From Porphyra umbilicalis (taxonomy: Eukaryota > Rhodophyta > Bangiophyceae > Bangiales > Bangiaceae): a stretch of DNA of 64,000 bases. Of the stretch, positions 34,085 through 43,955 are shown piece by piece. Positions within the stretch are counted from its first letter, which is position 1, and each line of letters opens with the position of its first letter. The DNA lies in assembly GCA_002049455.2 (NCBI GenBank), contig KV919064.1, forward strand, positions 30,373-94,372, read 5' to 3'. The position numbers were made by a program, and so were the translations under genes. Below the pieces are notes generated by a model. That model saw only the letters and a program-made list of their open reading frames with translations, was not told where the DNA came from and did no database searches.

Positions 34085-34138
34085 AACACGTTCACGTGCG
34101 CGAGATATAAAAAAATATCTCGCGCACGTGAACGTGTT
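34085..34138. repeat. Perfect 24 bp palindrome with A6 loop
   Basis: The arms at 34085-34108 and 34115-34138 are exact reverse complements (AACACGTTCACGTGCGCGAG + ATAT) around six A residues. Each arm contains two overlapping CACGT-type half palindromes. CCAATCA at about 34036 and TGATTGG at about 34232 are inverted further out. It may be the core of a foldback/MITE relic or a long hairpin RNA; there is no adjoining gene. Confidence 0.85.
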
Positions 34139-35079
34139 CGGCTTGAATGCGCCGAATGAGCCTGTTTCGGCTTGTAAGTCCTTTGTGTGCGGGATCGCAC
34201 GGTCGGCCGGATTGGGTCTAAAAGTATTAGCGTGATTGGGGTGTGATTGGAACGAAGCGCTCCCATTGGCTAGCATTTGTCTGAGCACGCCGTGCACGCG
34301 CCGTGTAGACTGGGCCTCAGCAGACCGTGTCAGTCCTCGAATCCACTTGAGGATGGAGGACCTGACACTGGCTTGCCTCCATAGCCGCTTAGTGGGCGGC
34401 CTGCGTGGGGCCGGCCGCGGGGTGTCGTCCAGGCGAGTGTCTCTGTGAAAGCAACGGCCTACCGGCCCGCCGTCGACGGGATCTGTCCGGCTTGGTGCCC
34501 CACCCATAACCCAGCCGCATGACCACAAACGGGGGGACGAGCATCTGGACCGCTTCTCGAGAGCCCGTCAGGCAACACGCTCTTGCACCAACCTGCCTGT
34601 GAGAGAAAAAGCCTGCATCGATCCCGATGGTTCCACCTCCGAGATGCACACAAATCGAGGCTGCCGGCACGGCGTACAGAAGAAGAGGGGAGGGGTGCCG
34701 CACCACACCTGTTTGGGTGGTCACGTGCACCCTGTGGGTTGGACTTCGGGCGGCGGTGCCTCTTGGCCACCACGCAGGGGTGGGTCGACAAGGCCTGAGG
34801 TGCCACCATCCACCCACTTCCGCCTCCTTTGGGGGCGATGCATGGCGGGACCTGTGCCGCCCTCCAACCCACCGCGGGCCCGATCTACACCAGCAGGCTA
34901 GGCGGCACGCGCCCGACACGGCGCACTGTCTTCTGTGACCTGCCACCGGGACGGTTCCTGGAAACCGCACGTTCCTAGAGGACCACTCAGCCGAGGCCAG
35001 CTGCCGGGGACGGGGGGGGAGCAGCAGGGGCGTCGCCAGAGACGCGTGCTTGTCGGCCAAGTGACGCATTGGCGCCCAA
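34139..35079. other. No gene supported
   Basis: Short frames only. This region lies upstream of CHRD copy 2 and differs from the upstream DNA of copy 1. Confidence 0.45.
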
Positions 35080-35088
35080 CTCCGGAGA

Positions 35089-35096
35089 CATAAAAC
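35089..35096 (+). promoter_or_regulatory. TATA-like box of CHRD copy 2
   Basis: CATAAAAC lies 130 bases before the ATG, aligned with the TATAAAT of copy 1. Confidence 0.5.
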
Positions 35097-35224
35097 GCTG
35101 GCCGCAAGCGGCGGCAGACTCGACCTCCGCCGCCCCAACTCAAGCTCAGCTCGCCCGACCGCGCTCGCTCCCCCCCCCCCTCTACCGATACACAACGACC
35201 CCCCCCGCCCCCGCCGCCCCCACG

Positions 35225-36460
35225 ATGGCGTTCACCAAGCTCGCCGCCGCGGCGGTGGCCGCCCTGGCGGTGGCCGCCACCTCCGTGTCGACGGCGTCGG
35301 CCACGCACGCGGGCAACTACATTGCCTACCTGTCGGGCCACCAGATGGTGCCGCCGGTGAACGCGGCCGGCACTGGGATGGTCCAGGCGTCGTACGATGC
35401 CGCCACCAAGATGCTGTCGGTGAGCTTCGAATTCCGCGGCCTGGCCATGGGCGTCAAGGAGCTCGGCCTGTACGCGGCGTGGGCGGGGCGCAACGGGGAG
35501 GAGCAGTTCCCGCTGGCGTCGGTGACCAAGTTTGGCCACGGCCACACGGACGGGAAGGGCCGCACGGCGGTGATGCTGAGCGACCGCCAGGCGGAGCTGC
35601 TGATGGCGCGTGAGTTCTACATGATGGTCGGCAAGGAGCTGCGTGGCCAGCTGGTGCCGTCGGTCAAGGGCGCCAAGACGCTGTCGGCGTCGCTGTCGTC
35701 GGCCTTTACCAACCCGCCGACAACGAGCACCGCCTTTGGCGGGATTATTGTGGAGCTGATGCCGACGGGCGCAATGATCGTGACGGGGTCGTGGCAGGGG
35801 CTGTCGTCGCCGCTGGCGCTCAACCTGTTCAACGGCAACCACTTCCACATTGGGCTGACGGGCACCAATGGGCAGCGCATCTTTGAGCTGCAGCCGACGT
35901 TGAGCGACAACAACACGACCGCCTTCTACACGGCGGACCGGAACACGTACATGCCGACGGCCGAGTTCCTCAACATGATGAAGATGCGCGGCGTGTACAT
36001 GGACGTGCACTCGGAGCTGGTGCCGACGGGCGAGCTCCGCGGGCAGGTACTGTCGGCGGCGTCGTCGTCGGCCTACACGACGCTGCTGTCGCCGGTGTCG
36101 GTCAACCCGCCGGCGGTGGGCTCGGATGCGACGGGCGGGCTGTCGGTCGAGTACTTCTTCCCCAGCACCATTGCGGTGACGGGCAGCTTCTCCATGCTGT
36201 CGTCGCCGGTGGCGGAGGACCTGGCGATGGGCACCCACCTGCACGTTGGGCCGGCCGACGGCGCGGGCCCGCGCATCCAGGAGCTGGTGGCGACCAAGAG
36301 CGACGACAACATGATGGGCGACTTTATGTTGGACGACAACGTGTTCTCGATCAACTCGACCAACCAGAAGAACCTGCTCTCGCAGCTGGTGTACTGCGAC
36401 ATCCACACGGCCATGTTCCGTGCGGGCGAGCTGCGCGGCCAGCTGGCGTCGATCGTCTAA
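35225..36460 (+). CDS. Secreted protein with three CHRD domains, copy 2
   Basis: 411 residues with the same architecture as copy 1: signal peptide (1-26) and three CHRD repeats closing with ELRGQ motifs at 138-142, 270-274 and 402-406. The 22 differences from copy 1 are scattered and mostly conservative. They include the segment after the signal (THAGNYIAY for SAGNYVGY), KFGHGHTD for KFGNDNTD, and four changes near the third domain's N-D-N loop. No stops or frameshifts occur in either copy. This implies that both have been kept under selection or that the duplication is young. The in-frame codons upstream of this ATG belong to the leader, because the paralogue lacks them and the signal peptide starts here. 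Confidence 0.9.
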   Translation: MAFTKLAAAAVAALAVAATSVSTASATHAGNYIAYLSGHQMVPPVNAAGTGMVQASYDAATKMLSVSFEFRGLAMGVKELGLYAAWAGRNGEEQFPLASVTKFGHGHTDGKGRTAVMLSDRQAELLMAREFYMMVGKELRGQLVPSVKGAKTLSASLSSAFTNPPTTSTAFGGIIVELMPTGAMIVTGSWQGLSSPLALNLFNGNHFHIGLTGTNGQRIFELQPTLSDNNTTAFYTADRNTYMPTAEFLNMMKMRGVYMDVHSELVPTGELRGQVLSAASSSAYTTLLSPVSVNPPAVGSDATGGLSVEYFFPSTIAVTGSFSMLSSPVAEDLAMGTHLHVGPADGAGPRIQELVATKSDDNMMGDFMLDDNVFSINSTNQKNLLSQLVYCDIHTAMFRAGELRGQLASIV

Positions 36461-36712
36461 GCGGCGGTCACGGCGGTTGTGGCGGTGGGGTGCAGTTGCT
36501 GTGAAGTGACCTGCTGGTAGGAGCTGGGAGCGTGCGGGGTCGCCTGTGTGTGGGCGCGCGCGTGTGACGTGGCCTAACTTTTGCGGTTGCGGTAGTGGTG
36601 TTGGAGCGTGACGCCTACGGATGGCCACACGCCGGCGAGACGGGGTGGGTATATGGGTGCGTTGTGCAGTGGAGTGAGCGCCCTCTTTCCGTCCTTGTTT
36701 GTGCTGGTGTGC

Positions 36713-37403
36713 GATTAACTCTTATTGTCCTTGCGCCAAAAGCTGGACAGTCCCAGAAGAGGCGACCTTTCCTGAAGCATGCCTGTCTTGGACAATCCAG
36801 AGTGCAGCCTCATCGAACGACCTGTACTTACGTCCCGTCATAAATGTTAGATGTAGTTGTGACCATGTCTTAGTGAATCATACACTTTACGTTTCAAAGA
36901 TGTCTACCACGTTTGGTGCCCGCGATGCGAAGGAGTGGGCGAAAAACATTGAGCTGATCGCTTTCGAAAAGCCGCGCCCCTGTGGTTCAGTTCAACGCTA
37001 GCCATACGTGCCCCGCGCTGGGACGGCAGTCAACTGTCCCCATTTAGGGCGCCCCGCGCTGGGACGGCGCTCATCGTTGACGACAGCCCGCTGCTGTTCG
37101 TTGCCACCGTCGTGACGCCCATCCTCTTCGCGCTTTCGAGCAGCCACCTCACAGTACGGGCGCGCATATCCCACCGGCCACGTCCGATGGCCGGCGGCTC
37201 AGCAGCAGCGGTGGGCACCGCCCCAGCTGCCACCTCCGGGACATCTAGCGACGGAAGCGCAGGTATGCTGGATATGATCGTTTCCATTTGGGCGTAGCGT
37301 GTGTGTGTCAACGCTTCTCGGTGGACTCATCGCGTTGCGCTCATCGAACTGCCCTTGGCGACACGATTCTAACGGACAGCTCCGATCTGTTGTTGAGTTG
37401 GAA
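36713..37403. other. Upstream region of a three-exon gene; earlier exons possible
   Basis: A short frame at 36900-37001 (MSTTFGARDAKEWAKNIELI) and an open stretch at about 37070-37297 (ALIVDDSPLLFVATVVTPIL) look protein-like and may be 5' exons. I found no phase-consistent junction linking them to 37404. An 18 bp string, GCCCCGCGCTGGGACGGC, occurs twice between 37008 and 37069. Confidence 0.35.
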
Positions 37404-39052
37404 ATGGGGTTCGTGGCATGGACGATTGAGCTACTTGTAGGATCCCCGGCGGAGCGCGATCTCACCCGCGCCCCGCTTAATCTGTCGCCCAAGGAGGCAG
37501 TTGCTGAGCGCCCCGGACGGGCCAACGCGACGTGCGGGGCCTGTGGCTACAAAAAGACGACAGAGCACGGAAAAACCCACTACTTTCCCAACTGCACAAT
37601 GGTGGTTGGTAACGTGCAGTGCGTTGCCGCTCTGCCGAAAGGGCACGAGTTCTACACGGGAGCCAAATGTAGCGCTCTGAAGTGCCCGTGCAAAGATCCG
37701 TAAGTACTGCGCTTCTTTTTCTGTGAGCAGCCCACGACAAGATTCCGCTGCTTGCTTTTGGGCTGCCGTATATCACGCGTGTTGCTTGTTTATGCAGACG
37801 CGAGCTGACACGCACGCTCCACACCAGTTCCATCGCTTTTCTCGCTTGCCACACGTTGTGGTTTCTGTTTGCGCTTCCCAGATGCACAAAGTGTCTGAAT
37901 CCCGGGCACACGCCCCTGACGATTGCGCTGAGCCCCCTTCTCTTCCAGCGCGAGATCACGCAGAACGGCGTTATCTTCAAAAAACGAAACAAGAAGAAGC
38001 TGTCCGCCCAGTTTTATGTTTGCAGCCGGTCGGGCCAGGCGCTGTTTGAGTCGCAGCGGCGGCAAGCCCTGGAAAACTACCAGAGGGCAGACGATGCCCG
38101 CCAGGCTCGCACGGCACGCCGGCAGTCTCTTGTGGCCAACTTCGTTGGGACGTCCAATCCCGTTTCGGCGGCTGTGGACACCCTTGTTGCTGTCGGCTCC
38201 GACGCAGCGGCGGTTTCGCCAATCAACGTTGACGCCACGCGTGAGCAGGCGAGGTGTGCCGACGCTGGCCTGAGCGCGACCGCCAGCGCTTTCGCTGGGG
38301 CCCTCACGGCGACGCTTGGCGGGCCCAGCGGGGTCACCACCGACGATGCCCCAGTGAACGCTCTGGCGATTCTGAGCGGTCATCGGGCCGCAGCGGAAAA
38401 GCACGCTGCTACTCGTCTGCGCGATTCTGCGCGAGCGCGGCAGGCACCCTCGGGATCCATTCGCCTGTACGTTTAGCTTGTCTTTCGGCTTGCTTGTACT
38501 CTTCACTTGCTTCGTCCTCATTCCTTTGGTCCACTGGGGAGCTGTGTGTGGCTCTTTATCGACTTCGGTGCCTCGTGATCAAGCTTGCGACCACGACACT
38601 GACTTGACATGTACTTGCAATGCCCCGACGCTTCCCTGCGACTAGCGGTCTGTCCTTGGTGCGCTTGAAATTTTCCCCCCTGTCTTGGTGACAGCGGCGA
38701 TTGGAGCGCGCCCGGCTCTGGTGTCGCGGACCAGGATGACGTTATTGAAGTCACGCCTAGTCCCGTAGACCCGCCTGCGCGGAGGGCTGGGTCCTTAAAG
38801 ATGACCCCCGCGCAGGTGGCGACAGCGCTTACCCACCACATATATGGAGATGAGACTGGAGAGGAGAGAGTGAACTTTCTAAGCAAGGTGGAGGAGGGCG
38901 CGACGGCGTATGGAGTTCGTGGCTCTACTGTATCTGGGACGGCTGGTATTGACACGCTCGTGGAGCACCTATTCTCCTCCTTTGCAAAGGAGGATAAGAC
39001 CTTGGCCTCCCATCAGGCCAGCTGCCGCAACTGGCTGCAGTCGGTGCGCTAG
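37404..39052 (+). CDS. Three-exon Cys-rich protein of unknown function
   Basis: Exons 37404-37699, 37882-38466 and 38695-39052. Intron 1 (37700-37881) is GTAAGT...CCCAG and intron 2 (38467-38694) is GTACGT...GACAG. Each junction splits a codon consistently (CC+A and CT+C), which supports the model. The first junction falls inside a Cys cluster: CGACGYKK ... FPNC ... VQC ... KCSALKCPCKDP joined to CTKCLNPGH, at least nine Cys plus His, a likely zinc-binding module. A basic helix follows (FKKRNKKKLSAQFYVCSRSG, then FESQRRQALENYQRADDARQ), then an Ala/Ser-rich linker. The C-terminus (ALTHHIYGDETGEERVNFLS) is acidic-helical. The start at ATG 37404 is the first in-frame ATG of exon 1, and upstream exons are possible. 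The family is not recognised; nucleic-acid binding is plausible. Confidence 0.55.
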
Positions 39053-39620
39053 TCCCTGGGACTTGGTTGCTCGTTTGTACCCGTGTGAGTGTGTCATCTA
39101 CTTGTGGCTGTTTCTGCTCGTCTGCACAATAAACTGCTTTGCTCTTTTTGGCTCCCTTGTTATGGCAGCGGAGGACCTCCAGTGGGCGTCACAGATGAGG
39201 CGTACGGTCAGAGCAACCGCGCTACGGAGCGAATAGGACCAGCAACGACAAAGTTGATGGGTGCGGTTCACTCCATCCTCATCCAGACTGTTTTCCTATT
39301 GCAAAAAGGAGGTTGCACTAGGATGGGAGCACCAGCCGGTGCGCCGCGCCAAGTTGCGCTGTCTCACAGCTGTTGGAAGCCGCATCGTCAGTCTCTCTGA
39401 GCCACCACGCTGCACCAAAACCTGGTTCCTCCCATCCCCAAAGCGTCGGCCCCCAACACACTTGCTTGACCGACGTGCTACGAGCCCCTGAGATATGTAT
39501 CGACTTGGCAACTGCAAACAAAAGAAGAGAAACACGAGGCACAGTTTGATAGGGGAAAGACACGCATCACACAGAACTCCTCCCGTCCCCGCTCCCCCCC
39601 AAGTCCACTCGACTTCACCG
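39053..39620. other. 3' flank of transposase and orphan gene; nothing else seen
   Basis: The two genes converge here. No inverted ends matching 40716-40800 were found by eye. Confidence 0.45.
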
Positions 39621-40715
39621 TCACGGCTGCGGTGGAGCCAACTCAATCGGCAGCGCGGGCAAAACGCCTTGCAAGGGACGCCCAGGTCCCGTCAACTCCG
39701 GCAAGTGCCGCCACAGCTCACGCCGAGCCTCCCGATAATGCCCCTGGATCGTGGCGAGGGGGATGGACGCAAATGCAAGCACGTGCGTCAGCCGGTCTGG
39801 CAATTCGGGGTGGTGGTACGTCAGATCCCGCACGTTGCGCTTGTAATCGGCAAAGGTAGGCTCAATGGAAGACAAGTTGGGAGAGTAGGGTGGCAGGTGA
39901 AGCAGTAGCACACCGTTCAACGTCAGGATCTCGTCCGCAACAGGATTGTGAACCGAGGCGATGTCGTAAAGAAGCACACAATCCGGCGGTTGGTCTGCCC
40001 ACAAAGCCCCCGGCACGTACCCGTTCATCCGCCCGGCCAAGCTTGTGCAAAAAGCGACCCAATCGTCACCGGACTGCGCCGGCGGCACCTCGTTGACAGT
40101 CGGCTCCAAAATCCCGGTGTTGTGGGAGATAGCGACAATTGAAGAGAAGCGTTGGCGGGGACGGGGATCGGGGGCGAGGGCCTCGAGCGGCTGGCCGACC
40201 AAGGACCGGCCCCGAGGTCGGATCATCTCCGCCCCGTGAATGTGCGTTTCGTCGGCGACAACGATGCATCTGTCCGGGATATGCCGCGCGAGCCGACAGT
40301 GGGCAACAACGAGCGCCAGGCTGCGCTCGCTTGCCAGTCGCTCCACTTTCTTGACCGAGAAGCCAATCAGATGTAACATTTCTCCCAGGGATGACACACT
40401 TGTTGGCCAGCGTGCGTCCCAATCCGGAAGCAAAGCCAACCGCTTGAAGATGGACGATAGCTCCCGTAAAAAGATCTCGGGATGCGTTCGAACTAGGCCG
40501 TCCAAGGCACGCAGAAAAGGAGCGTTAAAGCGAGCAGCGTCCGCGTGCCTGTTGTGGATTGCATCGTCTTCCCAAGGGGACCCGTGGCGTTGAAAGTTCG
40601 CCCACCACTTGTGGGCCGCAGCCAAACTGCAGCCCGCATGCAGCACGATGGAGTCCCATGGAAGGCCCCGTTGGCGATTACGGATGACCTGCCAGCGAAC
40701 AGCCAGAGGAAACAT
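39621..40715 (-). CDS. IS630/Tc1-type DDE transposase, intact
   Basis: 364 uninterrupted residues. The N-terminal part is a helix-turn-helix-like region (VRWQVIRNRQRGLPWDSIVL, residues 6-25), followed by a second helical DNA-binding segment to about residue 135. The DDE_3-type catalytic core follows: VVADETHIHG (Asp155), LLYDIASVHN (Asp251) and LPPYSPNLSSIEPTF (Glu285), leaving 33 residues between the second Asp and the Glu, as in the IS630/Tc1/mariner superfamily. The enzyme should cut and paste an element ending in short inverted repeats at TA-rich targets. I could not identify those ends. Because the frame is complete, it may be recently active or domesticated. The 942 bp element at 46794, flanked by TA, would be a candidate substrate only if its ends match. 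Confidence 0.85.
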   Translation of the reverse strand: MFPLAVRWQVIRNRQRGLPWDSIVLHAGCSLAAAHKWWANFQRHGSPWEDDAIHNRHADAARFNAPFLRALDGLVRTHPEIFLRELSSIFKRLALLPDWDARWPTSVSSLGEMLHLIGFSVKKVERLASERSLALVVAHCRLARHIPDRCIVVADETHIHGAEMIRPRGRSLVGQPLEALAPDPRPRQRFSSIVAISHNTGILEPTVNEVPPAQSGDDWVAFCTSLAGRMNGYVPGALWADQPPDCVLLYDIASVHNPVADEILTLNGVLLLHLPPYSPNLSSIEPTFADYKRNVRDLTYHHPELPDRLTHVLAFASIPLATIQGHYREARRELWRHLPELTGPGRPLQGVLPALPIELAPPQP

Positions 40716-40984
40716 AACAGGTTTTTTTGAGAGACCTTCTCGCTAAAGCGCCGTCCGCTCTCGGCGTCGTCAATCTCACGAGGCACCAATAATCGCCACA
40801 GTCTCACCAGAAAACGACGCAATCCGCGCACCCCCAGCGTCGACCCACGCCCGTGGCAATGCGGAACGCCCCTCCGCGATGCCCTCCACGCTTCCCGCCG
40901 CTCGGCGCCCCCTGCCACCAAAGCTGTCCAGCCGGACCCCCAGGATGCCTCGCGGCGCGAAGAAGGTGGAGAGGTCGGTGGACG
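40716..40984. other. Upstream of the transposase; nothing supported
   Basis: GC-rich DNA without a convincing frame. The satellite begins just after it. Confidence 0.4.
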
Positions 40985-41820
40985 CCACGACGACGGGTGT
41001 GAGGAACGCCGAAGTGACGCCAGAACTCTGAGGGTCAGACGTCAGGAATCCAAATCCTGCGATCGCAGTCTCTGGAGCCAGGTGGGCTGGCGCGAAGGAC
41101 ATTCACTATTTCTGGCTCCCTGAGGGTGTCGGGTCAGTGGACACCCACCATCACAGCTGCTGGAGCATCGCCCTCTGTCAACTGACGAGTACGTCTTCGG
41201 AGAGTTGTGGACGGGGTGGGCCCGACACTGCGGAACCCTCGATCGGACTGCCTGGGGCCAGGCTCAGACAGGCTGGCCGGACCGAAAATGCGCGCCGGCG
41301 AGAGAGGGGCACTGTCCACGAGGGGGCCCGGGGTCTCTCATGGGGCGGGGACGGCTGTCCGACACTCGGCACCTGCGCTGTGTTGGGAGCGTGGCCCACC
41401 GAACGACGAGGCCTGCCACTGACAAAAGGCTAGACTCCTCTTTTTTGAATACGCTCCCTGTTCAATAACTGTGTTCCGAAAAGAAGAGGCATCAAGAGAG
41501 GAAACCGAGAAAAGGTGCAGCATCCACCAATCAGATCTGGAGATGTCGTCGCTCTTCTATCGAGTGCTACGTTAGGATTTCGTTGAGGACATGAAGGACG
41601 CAGCACACGAAAGTTAGCTGTGTCGCACGACAATACCAGCAGACTCCCACTTGAGGAGGCGTGTTTAGCTGTCAAGAACCCTCAATCGCAACCCAGTGAG
41701 CCAGGTGGGTGGGCGGCAAAAAGCGTGGTCTCTCATGTCTCAGAGGGTGTGGGGCCAGCCGTCCGAATCCTGCAATCATCGCCTGGAGCGCGCACACGCG
41801 TCGTCGCAGCTCCTGGATCC

Positions 41821-42168
41821 GGGCATGTTTTTATTGCGACATACGCGTTTGGCGCGTTGCTGACGGTGGGGGGCCCGAGGCACGAACCGTCGATCGCAGC
41901 TTCTGGGGCCAGACGGACGGGCCGGCCAAAACATGCGCGCCGGCTGGCACTTCCAGGGGGGTGGGGATGGCTGACAACCCCTTCGATTGCAGCGATTTGA
42001 GCCAGGTGGGTGGGGGACGGGAATAGCGGCGTGTGCGATACCCATGAGCGGGTGGGGCCAGCAGTCTAAAATCTGCGATCGCAGCCACTGGAGGCAGGTG
42101 GGCGCGAGAAGGAAATCAACTGGGGATGACCTGCTGTGGGGATGGGGGGTCAGCAGTCCGAAGCCCTC
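41821..42168. repeat. About 348 bp direct repeat, copy A
   Basis: Higher-order unit of the satellite, repeated at 42289-42635 with an offset of 467-468 bases and about 95% identity by eye. Confidence 0.85.
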
Positions 42169-42288
42169 TGTAGCAGTCTGTGTGCGAGTGGGGCCAGGAT
42201 GGCTTCTCTTCAAAAGCATCCAGCGAGTGTGGGGTCAGTGGGTGGTCGGGACAGAGAGATTACAGCGGCCCTTGCAGCGCTTGGGCTC

Positions 42289-42635
42289 GGGCATGTCTTT
42301 ATTGCGACATACGCGTTTAGCGCGTTGCTGACGGGGGAGGCCCGAGGCACGAACCGTCGATCGCAGCTTCTGCGGCCAGACGGACGGGCCGGCCAAAACA
42401 TGCGCGCCGGCTAGCACTTCCAGGGGGGTGGGGATGGCTGACAAACCCTTCGATTGCAGCGATTTGAGCCAGGTGGGTGGGGGACGGGAATAGCGGCGTG
42501 TGCGATACCCATGAGCGGGTGGGGCCAGCAGTCTAAAATCTGCGATCGCAGCCACTGGAGCCAGGTGGGCGCGAGAAGGAAATCAACTGGGGATGACCTC
42601 CTGTGGGGGTGGGGGGTCTGCAGTCCGAAGCCCTC
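42289..42635. repeat. About 348 bp direct repeat, copy B
   Basis: Second copy of the higher-order unit. It starts GGGCATGTCTTTATTGCGAC and ends in CAGTCCGAAGCCCTC. Confidence 0.85.
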
Positions 42636-42760
42636 GATGGCAGTGCATGGAGCCAGACCAGTTGTCTGGATGGAAATTGCGCAGCGACGGCCACGTGTGG
42701 GTCGGTGACGGCAGTCACGAAGGCAGCCTCTGGAGCAAGCGTTTTGACCTGCGCCGTCCT

Positions 42761-43955
42761 CCAGATGAGAAGCAGACGATTTCAGCCTTTCACATGGTGT
42801 TCGGATCTATCGAATGCTGCAATCGATGAATGAGAATGTCTGTCATCGTTACTGACTGGAAGTTTTATGACTAAATATTCCTTGCAGTCATACATGTGAG
42901 TTCATGGCATATTTCATTCACGACTAACCAATCAGAGGGGAGCAATCACGAGACTTTCTGAAGGCATTCATGTGATATGTCTTGCGTGCCTGGCCTGGCA
43001 CGTGATGTGGGTCGGCTAAATGTTCTTAGCAGACTCGCTGCTCGCATCAGGTGCTAACTCAGAGCAGGAGATTTGCAACCACTCGCCCCTCTCGTCAGCA
43101 GGGTTCGAAGAAGCATGTCCCCCCCGTCGGGCGCCGGACGCCGAATGCATTCAGGCGCGGTTCGTCCAGTTCGCGTCCCAGTCAGGCCACGATGGAAGGC
43201 TTCTCTCAGGCTTCACTTCACAGATCTCGGGACGACAGCCGCAGTCACGATTGCACCTTCTTCGTCGAGCGATGCCGACAGCCACAGAAATGGGCCCTAG
43301 TTCGAAGACTGTCCAAGAGTAGCGCGATGAGGCAGCTATCAGGTTCCTGTCCGGGGAGCCCTCCGGTCACCCGCTGTTGACATGGGCGGCGTCGGTTCTT
43401 CTTTGTGCGTGTCATCAGAAGTCTGAAGAAAGACTTGTGAGCGAAGCATCCTATCTGGAGATCGAATCGTGTGGGCCAATCACGTAGTACCAGGATATGT
43501 TCGTATGTAGTTATATGTCGCCATCACACGACAAATCGTTGCAGAAGAGACTGAATCGACCTCAACTGGGACTGAAGAGCCCCTCCTGTACTCTTCCTGT
43601 TCTCACACCTGATCATGTCATGTCCACTTTTTGGCGCATCGACAATATGCATAGAACATGGGCGCCTGCTTGATGAGTTGACATCTGTTGTCGAGGGTGG
43701 GCTTCTTGTGGATTGTGCTCTGCAGACATGCGGCGCCAAGTCAGACTGACGTGCAACTTGGTCATATTTTGGCTTGATCGACAAGACAACGTGGAAATGT
43801 CCACTAGCGTCATTTTGTTAAATCTCTGGAAACCTCTTTAACTATTGATGATTTTCACCCTAGAAACTTCCTGTCTCTGATACGGCCCGTTTTTTCACGG
43901 GAAAAAAGACAATGGAAGGGGGCACATTGATGCGTAGCCAAGTCACCTATACAGT
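42761..43955. other. No gene supported
   Basis: AT-richer DNA with short frames only. Confidence 0.5.

Larger units (their letters stand above)
35080..36712 (+). repeat. Right arm of the inverted duplication carrying CHRD gene copy 2
   Basis: Reverse-complement homologue of 6586-8215. It includes the TATA-like box, the leader, the whole gene and the 3' flank ending in CTTTCCGTCCTTGTTTGTGC. Confidence 0.85.
40985..42760. repeat. Degenerate satellite with core GCGATCGCAG...CTGGAGCCAGGTGGG
   Basis: Diverged units recur throughout. A typical unit reads GTGGGGCCAGCAGTC, then AAATCTGCGATCGCAG, then CCTCTGGAGCCAGGTGGG-like, for example at 41060-41090, 41700-41800, 41990-42110, 42460-42570 and 42640-42740. 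A second unit type contains GACGGGCCGGCCAAAACATG (and a relative near 41280). No protein is encoded. Confidence 0.75.

Noticed and set aside
34085-34138. Palindrome read as a bacterial rho-independent terminator
   Set aside because: The window is eukaryotic, no gene ends there, and there is no following T tract.
34898-36628. Large Arg/His-rich frames antisense to both CHRD genes
   Set aside because: They arise on the opposite strand of both inverted copies simply because the genes are conserved; no natural composition.
6586-36712. CHRD arms as terminal inverted repeats of one 30 kb transposon
   Set aside because: The arms hold intact functional-looking genes with promoters, show no terminal motif or target duplication, and the interior is a patchwork of unrelated relics.
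37112-37297. Exon joined to 37380 through a GTATGC donor at 37263
   Set aside because: The codon phases do not match at the available acceptors, so the junction is not supported.
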